A stretch of 64,000 bases of DNA. It comes from JACQHM01 sp964535215. Lineage in GTDB: Bacteria; Methylomirabilota; Methylomirabilia; Methylomirabilales; JACQHM01. The translations under genes and the position numbers were made by a program. Within the stretch, counting starts at the first letter, position 1; every line of letters begins with the position of its first letter. The stretch covers positions 54,321-118,320 of the forward strand of contig CAZHST010000004.1 in NCBI GenBank assembly GCA_964535215.1, read 5' to 3'. The notes beneath the pieces are model-generated. The model was not told the origin of the DNA and did not search any database. It saw only the letters and a program-made list of their open reading frames with translations. Positions 41,551-49,325 of the stretch are shown piece after piece.

Positions 41551-42863
41551 GTGAGATCGTCCAGGTTCATGCCCGAGAGATCTTGGACTCCCGTGGGAAC
41601 CCGACGGTAGAGGTGGAGGTGTTCACCGAGGCGGGTGGAATGGGGCGGGCGGCGATCCCCTCCGGGGCCTCAACGGGGACAAGGGAAGTCCTGGAGCTTC
41701 GGGACAGCGATCGTCCCCGCTACCTGGGGAAGGGGGTGATGAAGGCCGTCGAGCACGTGAACGACGTCATCGCCCCTGAGGTCATCGGCCTCGAGGTCAC
41801 CGACCAAGCCCTTCTCGACCGAAGGCTTGTAGAGCTGGACGGGACGGAGAACAAAGGGAGGCTCGGGGCCAATGCTATCCTTGGGGTTTCTTTAGCCGTC
41901 GCGAAGGCGGCGGCTGACGAGCTGGCCCTTCCCCTGTACCGGTACCTGGGAGGCCCGAACGCCAAGGAGCTCCCCGTCCCCTTGATGAATGTCTTAAACG
42001 GTGGGAGGCACGCCGACAACAATCTTGATCTGCAAGAGTTCATGGTGGTGCCGGCAGGGGCGAGGACCTTCGCGGAAGCCCTGAGAATCGGGGTAGAGGT
42101 CTTCCATCACCTCCGAACGCTTTTGAAGAAAAAGGGGTTGGGCACCGGCGTCGGGGATGAGGGAGGCTTCGCCCCGGATCTGAAGAGCCACGAGGAAGCC
42201 TTGGTGCTCCTGGTCGCGGCCATCGAGGCCGCGGGCTACCGGCCAGGGGAGGAGGTCTTCCTGGCCCTGGATGTGGCAGCCAGCGAGCTGCACAAGGATG
42301 GGAGGTACATCCTGAAGGGGGAGCGAAAGGAGCTTCGCCCGGAGGAGCTGGTGGAGCTCTACGCTTCCTGGGTCGAGCGGTACCCCATTGTCTCCATCGA
42401 GGATGGGATGGCCGAGGACGACTGGGAGGGGTGGAGGCTCCTGACCGAGCGGCTCGGGGACCAGGTCCAGCTCGTCGGGGACGATCTCTTTGTGACCAAC
42501 GTCCGGTTCCTGAAGGAGGGGATCCGGCGGGGGGTGGCCAACGCGATCCTCGTCAAGCTCAATCAGATCGGGACGGTGACCGAGACCCTGGAGGCCATCG
42601 AACTGGCCAAGCGAGCCGCTTACGCTGCCATTGTCTCCCACCGCTCGGGGGAAACGGAGGATACGGCCATTGCCGACCTGGCCGTTGCCACGAACTGTGG
42701 TCAGATCAAGACGGGGGCCCCATCCCGCACCGATCGGACGGCCAAGTATAATCAGCTCCTCCGGATTGAGGAGGAGCTTCAAGAAGTCGCGACGTTCCGC
42801 GGACGTGAGGTTTTCACCCGCTCAAGGTCCAAAGTCCCCGGGGGGCTCTCATGGAGTCTTTGA
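41547..42863 (+). CDS. eno: Enolase
   Basis: 438 residues. SGASTGTREVLELRD, GDEGGFAPDL, the metal ligand region SIEDGMAEDDW, and the catalytic SHRSGETEDT are all intact. It turns 2-phosphoglycerate into phosphoenolpyruvate. The ATG overlaps the mutase stop, and the next gene, ftsB, starts 13 bp before the eno stop, the common eno-ftsB pairing. Confidence 0.98.
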   Translation: MSEIVQVHAREILDSRGNPTVEVEVFTEAGGMGRAAIPSGASTGTREVLELRDSDRPRYLGKGVMKAVEHVNDVIAPEVIGLEVTDQALLDRRLVELDGTENKGRLGANAILGVSLAVAKAAADELALPLYRYLGGPNAKELPVPLMNVLNGGRHADNNLDLQEFMVVPAGARTFAEALRIGVEVFHHLRTLLKKKGLGTGVGDEGGFAPDLKSHEEALVLLVAAIEAAGYRPGEEVFLALDVAASELHKDGRYILKGERKELRPEELVELYASWVERYPIVSIEDGMAEDDWEGWRLLTERLGDQVQLVGDDLFVTNVRFLKEGIRRGVANAILVKLNQIGTVTETLEAIELAKRAAYAAIVSHRSGETEDTAIADLAVATNCGQIKTGAPSRTDRTAKYNQLLRIEEELQEVATFRGREVFTRSRSKVPGGLSWSL

Positions 42864-43198
42864 GGTTGGAGGAGGATCTCCGAGAGGAGCAGATGATCCG
42901 GCGGAGGAAGCAGTACCGCCTGCTCGTCCTTCTCCTCCTCCTCCTGGCTGTCCTCTCCTTCTGGGGGGACAGGGGCCTGATCCACCTCTACCAATTGCAC
43001 AGGACGAAGGCGGAGCTCCAGGCGGAGATCCACCGGCTCCGGGAGGCTGTCGAGGCGTTGAACCAGGAGGTCCAGGCCTTCAAGACCCAACCGGGGCGGT
43101 TGGAGGAGATCGCCCGGGAAGATCTGGGTCTGGTGAAGCCTGGTGAGATCGTCTATCAGTTGAGCCCTACCCGGGAAGGGCAGGAAACAGGGCCGTAG
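42851..43198 (+). CDS. ftsB: Septum formation protein FtsB/DivIC
   Basis: 115 residues: short cytoplasmic N-terminus, a Leu-rich single membrane span (about 24-40), a coiled coil (about 50-80) and a C-terminal part REDLGLVKPGEIVYQL typical of the family. It works with FtsL and FtsQ at the division site. It follows eno with overlap, as in many bacteria. Confidence 0.92.
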   Translation: MESLRLEEDLREEQMIRRRKQYRLLVLLLLLLAVLSFWGDRGLIHLYQLHRTKAELQAEIHRLREAVEALNQEVQAFKTQPGRLEEIAREDLGLVKPGEIVYQLSPTREGQETGP

Positions 43199-43268
43199 CG
43201 GTTCCTTGCGGAACTTGTGGGTCTTCAGGATACTCCGTGTCGAGCATCGGTAGGGGCCGCAAGGGGGG

Positions 43269-44306
43269 ATGTCGGTGGCGGCTCAAGGGCGGATCTTGGT
43301 GATTGACCTGGAGCAACGTTCTCACCGAACCCTCTCCTGTCTCCTCCGGAGGTGGGGACATCGGGTAGAGACGGTTTCCGGTTCTCGGGCTGCTCTCAAA
43401 AAGGTCGAGGAAACTTCTTACGATCTTGTCATCCTGGATCTTGGCGTGGTTCGGTCAAGGGACCTGGACCTCCTCGATCGAATCTTGAAGCGTCGGCCGG
43501 AACTTTCCGTCGTGATCGCCGCCAATGACAGGAATGGCAAGACTTCTCTGGCGGTGACCAAAAGGGGGGCTTATTCCTATCTCCTCAAGCCGGTAACCGA
43601 ACATGCCCTGGAGCTGGTCCTCCGAAACGGTTTGGAGCGGACCCGTCTTGTGACCGAAAACGCGACGTTGAAACAGGAGACCCTCTGCGATGACCTCACC
43701 ACCGCTTATAACCGCCGCTACATGGAAGGGTATCTCGACGAGGAGATCGAGCGGGCCCGGCGCTACAACCGCCCCTTTTCTATCCTCTTCTTTGACCTTG
43801 ACCACCTGAAGGTCATCAACAGCCGGTATGGCCACATGTGTGGAAGCCAGATCCTGCGGGAGGTGACCGTCCTCCTCCAGGGTAAGCTTCGGCGGAACGA
43901 CAAGATCTTCCGCTTTGGCGGGGACGAGTTCGTCATCACCCTTCCGGAGACCGATCCCCAGGGCGCCTTCCGGGTTGCCCAGCGACTTTGCCGGACCTTA
44001 AGGGGTCATCGCTTCCGGATCCAGAGGGGGGTGTGGGCGGCCATCACGGCCAGCTTTGGCATCGCGACGTATCCTGACGATGGGACGACGAAGGAAGCGC
44101 TCATCCATCACGCCGATGCGGCGATGTACCTGGTGAAGGAAACGACGAGGGACGGGGTCGGGCGCCTGGATCGCTGCCTCGCGAACACTTCGGCGGTGAG
44201 AGGAGGCCAGCCTGGGGCAAGGCATCCCGGCCCGCAGGGGAGTCGCGGGGTCGGGTGCTTGGCGGTGCGGCCCCGCCTGGCTGGATGGAAGCCTGCGACA
44301 GGTTGA
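43269..44306 (+). CDS. Receiver-GGDEF diguanylate cyclase
   Basis: 345 residues. A receiver-like domain (about 8-125) with phospho-acceptor candidate Asp57 (ILDLG) but a reduced acidic pocket (VIDLEQ), then a GGDEF domain with intact active site GGDEF at 217-221 and an inhibitory I-site RxxD (208-211) exactly five residues before it. It should make cyclic di-GMP. The last ~40 residues are Gly/Arg/Pro-rich and unlike the family. The start is ATG 43269 or GTG 43275 with AAGGGGGG in front. Confidence 0.9.
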   Translation: MSVAAQGRILVIDLEQRSHRTLSCLLRRWGHRVETVSGSRAALKKVEETSYDLVILDLGVVRSRDLDLLDRILKRRPELSVVIAANDRNGKTSLAVTKRGAYSYLLKPVTEHALELVLRNGLERTRLVTENATLKQETLCDDLTTAYNRRYMEGYLDEEIERARRYNRPFSILFFDLDHLKVINSRYGHMCGSQILREVTVLLQGKLRRNDKIFRFGGDEFVITLPETDPQGAFRVAQRLCRTLRGHRFRIQRGVWAAITASFGIATYPDDGTTKEALIHHADAAMYLVKETTRDGVGRLDRCLANTSAVRGGQPGARHPGPQGSRGVGCLAVRPRLAGWKPATG

Positions 44307-44358
44307 TGGTCGTGCCCCCCTGGCCGGTCAGGGGTGGAGGACGACAAAGAGGGGAGCG

Positions 44359-45513
44359 ATGAAGCGGGTCAGCATCTTAGGATCCACCGGGTCCATCGGG
44401 GTCAGGACGCTGGATGTCATCGAGCGGCATCCTGAGGGCTTTCAGGTCGTTGCATTGGCGGCCGGGAGAAAGGTGGATCTCCTGGCCGAGCAGGTCCTCA
44501 GGTTCAGGCCCCACCTTGTCTCGGTTGCAACGGAGGAGGCGGCCAAGGAGCTTCAAAGGAAGCTCTCCCGGGTTCCGGTGGAAATCCTCTGGGGCGAGGA
44601 AGGGCTGATCCAGGTGGCGAAGGCCGAGGAGGCCGATCTTGTGGTCTCCGCCCTGGTGGGCTCAACAGGCCTCCTCCCGACGCTGGCAGCCATCCAGGCG
44701 GGGAAAGACATCGCCCTGGCCAACAAAGAGGTGTTGGTCATGGCGGGGGAGCTGGTCATGGCGGAGGCCAGGAGGATGGGGGTGAAGATTCTCCCCGTGG
44801 ATAGCGAGCACTCGGCGATCTTCCAGTGCCTCGGGCACGGGGGACGTCAATACTTGAAGAAGATCATCCTCACCGCCTCGGGCGGCCCCTTCAGGACCAG
44901 GCCGAAGGCGAGCTTCGCCTCCGTGACCCCGGAGGAGGCCTTAAACCATCCGACCTGGAGAATGGGGAGGAAGATCACCATTGACTCGGCGACCCTCATG
45001 AACAAGGGCCTGGAGGTCATCGAGGCCCGGTGGCTCTTTGATCTCTCCCTAAAGGAGATCGAAGTCATCATCCACCCCCAGAGCATTATCCACTCCCTGG
45101 TCGAGTACATGGATGGATCAATCCTGGCCCAGCTCTCCGTTACCGACATGCGCCTTCCGATCCTCTACGCCCTCTCCTACCCGAAGCGGTTGGAGAGCCC
45201 GCTCCCATCCTTGGACCTCACCACCCTCTCGGCCCTCACCTTCGAACCCTTGGACATGGAGAAGTTCCCCTGCATCGGCTACGCATACGAAGCGGCCGAG
45301 GCGGGGGGGACGCTCCCTACCGTCTTGAACGCAGCCAACGAGGTGGCCGTTCAACTCTTCTTGGAGCGGAAGGTCGGTTTTGACGAGATCCCTCGCTTGA
45401 TCAGGAAGGCCATGGACGAGCATGGACGTCGGCCCGTTCGGTCCCTGGAGGATGTCCTGGAGGCCGATCGGGAGGTGCGGCAACATCTTACCATGGAGTA
45501 CAGCAGCCGATGA
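44359..45513 (+). CDS. dxr: 1-deoxy-D-xylulose 5-phosphate reductoisomerase
   Basis: 384 residues. NADPH-binding GSTGSIG at the N-terminus, LANKEVLVMAGE, the metal/substrate motif DSEHSAIFQCL, ASGGPFR and MNKGLEVIEA are conserved. It carries out the second step of the MEP isoprenoid pathway. It overlaps rseP by 4 bp and heads the dxr-rseP-ispG-proS run; uppS and cdsA, often upstream of dxr, are absent here. Confidence 0.98.
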   Translation: MKRVSILGSTGSIGVRTLDVIERHPEGFQVVALAAGRKVDLLAEQVLRFRPHLVSVATEEAAKELQRKLSRVPVEILWGEEGLIQVAKAEEADLVVSALVGSTGLLPTLAAIQAGKDIALANKEVLVMAGELVMAEARRMGVKILPVDSEHSAIFQCLGHGGRQYLKKIILTASGGPFRTRPKASFASVTPEEALNHPTWRMGRKITIDSATLMNKGLEVIEARWLFDLSLKEIEVIIHPQSIIHSLVEYMDGSILAQLSVTDMRLPILYALSYPKRLESPLPSLDLTTLSALTFEPLDMEKFPCIGYAYEAAEAGGTLPTVLNAANEVAVQLFLERKVGFDEIPRLIRKAMDEHGRRPVRSLEDVLEADREVRQHLTMEYSSR

Positions 45514-46898
45514 TCTTGCAACAGCTCTTTGCGGGGAACCTTTTAGCCCTTTGGGATCATGCCCAGGCCTTTGGCTGGTACCTCTGGTGGTTTGTCCTGG
45601 TCATCGGGGCCTTGATCTTCGTCCACGAGCTAGGGCACTTCCTGGTGGCAAAACGGGCCGGGGTCGGGGTCCTGAAGTTCTCCTTGGGCTTTGGCCCGAG
45701 GCTGTTCGGCTTTCGACGGAACGAGACGGAATACCTCATCTCGGCGATCCCCCTGGGAGGGTATGTCAAGATGATCGGGGAGGATCCTCGCGAGCAGGAA
45801 CGGGTCGAGAACCGGGAGCGGTCCTTTGCCGAGAAGCCCGTGGGGACCAGGGCCTTGATCATCGCCGCCGGCCCCCTCTCCAACTTCCTCCTGGCCTTTG
45901 TGATCTTCTTCGGCCTCTTCACCTTTGCTGGCCGTCCTTCCTCCTGGACGGTGATCGGGAGGCCCGAGGCGGACTCCCCAGGGGCCCGGGCGGGGCTTAA
46001 AGCCGGTGATCGGATCACAGCGGTGAACGGGGAGGCGGTTTCGACGTGGGAGGAGCTAGAGAGGAAGATCCAGGCCTCCGAGGGACGACCCCTGGGGTTG
46101 ACCGTTAAGCGGGGCGGCCATCGGTTTACCGCCTCCATCACCCCTCGTCGGGTGACGGTCAGGGACCTCTTCGGAGAGGAGAGGGAGGCGTGGGATATCG
46201 GGGTGGGGCCCTTTATCTCGACGAAGATCGGGCAGGTCATGAAGGGACATCCCGCCGACCAGGCCGGGTTAAAGCCGGGCGACCGGATCCTGGCCTTCCA
46301 GGGTCGTCCCGTTGAAGGCTGGGACGAGCTGGCCTCCCTGATCCACGCCCATCCGGGGCAGAAGGTGAGGCTCCTGGTGGAGCGGGAGGGAAAGGAGTTC
46401 GAGGTGGAGCTCACCCCAAAGCTGACAAAGCAAGGGGACAAGGAGATCGGTCTGATCGGCATCGCCCCGGCCCAGGAGTTTATCTACCAGCGGACCGATC
46501 CCTTCACGGCTTTCTCCACAGCGGTGAAACGGACCGTTGAGCTCACCGGCCTCATCCTCTACAGCCTCTTCAAGCTCATCCAGGGGGAGATCCCGGCCTC
46601 GACCCTTGGGGGGCCGGTTCTTGTGGGGCAGATGGCCGGCGAGCAGGCGAAGACAGGGCTTTTGAACGTGCTTCTCCTGACGGCCGGACTCTCCATCAAC
46701 CTGGGGGTCTTGAACCTCCTCCCGATCCCTGTCCTGGATGGCGGGCATCTCTTCTTCGCCCTGATCGAGGCCATCCGGGGGAGGCCTTTGAAGGTCAGGA
46801 CGCGGGAGATCGCGAACTATGTGGGCTTGGCCTTCTTGGTGGCCTTGATGCTCTACGCCACCCGGAACGACATCATGCGGCTGATCGGACCCCAATAG
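45510..46898 (+). CDS. rseP: RseP-type site-2 intramembrane metalloprotease
   Basis: 462 residues. The zinc motif HELGH sits in the first membrane helix, two PDZ domains are in the periplasmic part (around GARAGLKAGDRITAVNG and ADQAGLKPGDRILAFQG), and NLLPIPVLDGG provides the third zinc ligand near the C-terminus. It cuts membrane-anchored anti-sigma factors or signal-peptide remnants. Conserved position after dxr. Confidence 0.97.
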   Translation: MILQQLFAGNLLALWDHAQAFGWYLWWFVLVIGALIFVHELGHFLVAKRAGVGVLKFSLGFGPRLFGFRRNETEYLISAIPLGGYVKMIGEDPREQERVENRERSFAEKPVGTRALIIAAGPLSNFLLAFVIFFGLFTFAGRPSSWTVIGRPEADSPGARAGLKAGDRITAVNGEAVSTWEELERKIQASEGRPLGLTVKRGGHRFTASITPRRVTVRDLFGEEREAWDIGVGPFISTKIGQVMKGHPADQAGLKPGDRILAFQGRPVEGWDELASLIHAHPGQKVRLLVEREGKEFEVELTPKLTKQGDKEIGLIGIAPAQEFIYQRTDPFTAFSTAVKRTVELTGLILYSLFKLIQGEIPASTLGGPVLVGQMAGEQAKTGLLNVLLLTAGLSINLGVLNLLPIPVLDGGHLFFALIEAIRGRPLKVRTREIANYVGLAFLVALMLYATRNDIMRLIGPQ

Positions 46899-46900
46899 GA

Positions 46901-47027
46901 AGGGACCAGGGACCAGTGATCAGGGGCCAGTGACCGGTGAGGAAGTGAAAAGAGTGTCTTTACTCCTTGACATTCACTGGCCGCTGGCCACCATCATGGC
47001 TTTTATCAGCCATTGGCACTGACCACT
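46901..47027. repeat. Palindromic repeat cluster (ACCAGTGA type) between rseP and ispG
   Basis: Units such as GGGACCAGTGATCAGG and GGCCAGTGACCGG on the left are answered by inverted copies (TTCACTGGCCGCTGGCC, GGCACTGACCACTGG) on the right. The cluster fills nearly the whole intergenic space and would form a hairpin in the transcript just before the ispG ribosome binding site. It is similar to the element inside the intein. Confidence 0.65.
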
Positions 47028-47038
47028 GGAGAGAGGAG

Positions 47039-49315
47039 ATGATAAAGCGACGGAAGACGCGGCAGATCCAGGTAGGGTATGTGAAGATCGGGGGGGATGC
47101 CCCCATCTCCGTCCAGTCCATGACCAAGACCGATACCCGGGACGTGGACGCGACCGTTGCTCAGATCTGGGCCCTCGAGGCGGCGGGCTGCGAGCTTGTT
47201 CGGGTGGCCGTCCCCGTCAAGGAGGCAGCCGAGGTTTTGGGGAAGATCAGGGCCCAGATCCGGATCCCCTTGATCGCCGACATCCACTTTAACTACAAGC
47301 TGGCCCTGATCGCCCTCGAACAGGGGGTAGATGGCCTCCGCTTGAACCCCGGGAACATTGGGGACAGAAGCCGGGTGGTTGAGATCGTCAAGGTCGCCGC
47401 TGAGCGGAAGGTCCCGATCCGGATCGGGGTGAACGCGGGGTCGTTGGAGCGGGATCTTTTGAGGAAATACGGTCATCCGACGCCAGAGGCCATGGTGGAG
47501 AGCGCATTACGGCACATCAGGATCCTCGAAGATCTCGACTACCGGGAGATCAAGGTCTCCCTCAAGGCCTCCGATCCCCTGATGATGATCGAAGCCTACC
47601 GGATGCTCGCCGACCAAGTGGACTACCCGTTCCATCTGGGGGTGACGGAGGCAGGGACGCCCTGGGTCGGGACCATCAAATCGGCGGTAGGCCTCGGAAC
47701 CCTCTTGGCCGAGGGGATCGGGGATACGATCCGGGTGTCCCTCGCCGCCGACCCTGTGGAGGAGGTCCGGGTCGGGATCGAGATCCTGAAGGCCCTGGGG
47801 CTTCGAAGACAAGGCCTGACCTTTGTCGCCTGCCCCTCCTGCGGCCGGGCCGACGTGGATCTGGTTCAGCTCGCTAAAGAGGTCGAGGAGCGGATGAGGG
47901 GGATCAACGCCAACATCCACGTAGCGGTCATGGGGTGTTTCCCTCCGGGCGAGGAGGTGATCACCCCTCAGGGCTGCAAACCTATTGAGGAGGTACAGAA
48001 AGGGGACGAGGTGTTGACCCACGCGGGATGCGTGAGGAAGGTGACCAGGACGATGGCTCATTGGTATGAAGGGGAACTGGTGGAAGTCCATCCAACCGGC
48101 TTTCCCCCTTTCCAGCTCACCCCCAACCATCCTGTCTATGCATTTTCCCGCCCTGTGAAACGGAAGGGTTCACAGGAGAAACGCCCCCATATCACTAAGG
48201 TACTCGGCGAAGGGGTTAACCCGACATGGGTCGAAGCGGCCAAACTGGACAGGGGGTCGGTCCTCTGTTATCCCGTCCTGGTGGAGAAAGAGGATGTCGA
48301 AGCCTTGACGGTCGAAGGGTTGGGGGTGATCCCTGTGGATGAGGATTTCCTGACGCTCTCGGGCTACTACCTTTCCGAGGGCACCTTCTCGGGGAAAGGG
48401 GGGAAGCCTTACCAGCAGTTCTTCTATTTCCATGCTAAGGAGCGTCCTTTCGTGGAAAGGCTCCAAGCCATCCTGGCCCGATACGGCATCAGATCAAGCA
48501 TCCAGTCGAGGCGGAACACCGTGGAGGTCATCGCCCATTCTCTCGCGTTAGGACAACTGCTTCAGGGCCTCTTCGACCGTGGTGCTGAGGAAAAGAAGAT
48601 GCCTGAATGGGTGCTAAAGCTCCCCCACGAAAAGCAGAAGGTCCTAGTCCGGGCCCTGTGGGAAGGGGATGGATATGTCGGGTGCGTCCGTGGCTACTGG
48701 CGGGCGACCTATTCGACCTCCTCGAAGGCGCTGGCCTTCCAGGTCCATCAGCTCCTCCTTCGGCTCGGCATCCCTGCCTTCCTCCACTATCGGGACCAAA
48801 AAGGGAGGAAAAGAAACTGGGTCATCTCCGTCTCCTCCAAGCCTGCCCTTGACCGCCTCTTCCAAGTGCTGGGCCTTCCGTCCACGGCAGACCAGAGACC
48901 AGAGACCAGAGATCAGGGACCAGGGATGCAAAACGTTTTTGGTCTCCAGTCTCCCGTCTCCCGTCTCCAGTCCTCCCGAGGGATGGGACAGGTGGTGCTC
49001 GACGATCGTTTCCTCTATGCCGGGGTGCGCCGGATCAGAAAGGTTCCTTATAGGGGTCAGGTTTACAACCTTGAGGTCGAGGTGGATCATTCCTATGCGG
49101 TCCAGGGGGCGACGGCCAAGAACTGCGAGGTGAACGGGCCGGGGGAGGCGAGGGCGGCGGACATCGGGATCGCCGGTGGGAAGGGGATTGGCCTGATCTT
49201 CAAGAAGGGGGAAGTCATCAGGAAGGTCAGGGAGTCGGAGCTGGTGGATGCTTTCATGGAGGAGGTGCACAGGTACATCACCGAGCTGGAGGCGACCAAG
49301 CCTGGCGAGGCCTAA
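47039..49315 (+). CDS. ispG: 4-hydroxy-3-methylbut-2-enyl diphosphate synthase, interrupted by an intein
   Basis: 758 codons from ATG 47039 (GGAGAG 5 bp upstream; an in-frame ATG at 46967 lies in the repeat). Residues 1-299 and 696-758 make a normal 362-residue IspG after splicing; residues 300-695 are an intein. Fe-S ligands are Cys265 and Cys268 (CPSCGR), Cys696, which directly follows the intein, and Glu703 (CEVNGPGE). IspG carries out the next-to-last MEP step, forming HMBPP with electrons from ferredoxin/flavodoxin. Splicing is needed to rebuild the cluster site. The gene sits in its usual place between rseP and proS. Confidence 0.95.
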   Translation: MIKRRKTRQIQVGYVKIGGDAPISVQSMTKTDTRDVDATVAQIWALEAAGCELVRVAVPVKEAAEVLGKIRAQIRIPLIADIHFNYKLALIALEQGVDGLRLNPGNIGDRSRVVEIVKVAAERKVPIRIGVNAGSLERDLLRKYGHPTPEAMVESALRHIRILEDLDYREIKVSLKASDPLMMIEAYRMLADQVDYPFHLGVTEAGTPWVGTIKSAVGLGTLLAEGIGDTIRVSLAADPVEEVRVGIEILKALGLRRQGLTFVACPSCGRADVDLVQLAKEVEERMRGINANIHVAVMGCFPPGEEVITPQGCKPIEEVQKGDEVLTHAGCVRKVTRTMAHWYEGELVEVHPTGFPPFQLTPNHPVYAFSRPVKRKGSQEKRPHITKVLGEGVNPTWVEAAKLDRGSVLCYPVLVEKEDVEALTVEGLGVIPVDEDFLTLSGYYLSEGTFSGKGGKPYQQFFYFHAKERPFVERLQAILARYGIRSSIQSRRNTVEVIAHSLALGQLLQGLFDRGAEEKKMPEWVLKLPHEKQKVLVRALWEGDGYVGCVRGYWRATYSTSSKALAFQVHQLLLRLGIPAFLHYRDQKGRKRNWVISVSSKPALDRLFQVLGLPSTADQRPETRDQGPGMQNVFGLQSPVSRLQSSRGMGQVVLDDRFLYAGVRRIRKVPYRGQVYNLEVEVDHSYAVQGATAKNCEVNGPGEARAADIGIAGGKGIGLIFKKGEVIRKVRESELVDAFMEEVHRYITELEATKPGEA
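47936..49123 (+). mobile_element. Intein with LAGLIDADG-type endonuclease region inside IspG
   Basis: 396 codons, IspG residues 300-695. Block A begins with the splice nucleophile Cys300 (CFPPGEEVITPQGCKPIEEV, with KGDEV following). Block B is TPNHPVYAF. Two LAGLIDADG-like motifs are LSGYYLSEGTF and VRALWEGDGYVG, so a homing endonuclease was or is present. Block F is YNLEVEVDHSYAV and block G ends ATAKN before the +1 Cys. The terminal Asn is kept but the penultimate residue is Lys, not the usual His. A palindromic repeat interrupts the region before block F. Confidence 0.93.
48886..48973. repeat. Palindromic repeat inserted in frame in the intein
   Basis: Left arm AGACCAGAGACCAGAGACC with GATCAGGGACCAGGG, right arm GGTCTCCAGTCTCCCGTC then TCCCGTCTCCAGTC, an imperfect inverted repeat around a short AT-richer centre (GCAAAACGTTTTT). 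It is read through as about 30 extra residues (DQRPETRDQ ... SPVSRLQSS) with no stop or frameshift, between the endonuclease region and block F of the intein. The unit is of the same type as the intergenic repeat at 46.9 kb. Confidence 0.8.
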
Positions 49316-49325
49316 CCGGACAGCC

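Noticed and set aside
46967..47038. Upstream in-frame ATG for ispG
   Set aside because: The extra 24 residues are encoded by the palindromic repeat; ATG 47039 has the ribosome binding site and the family start.
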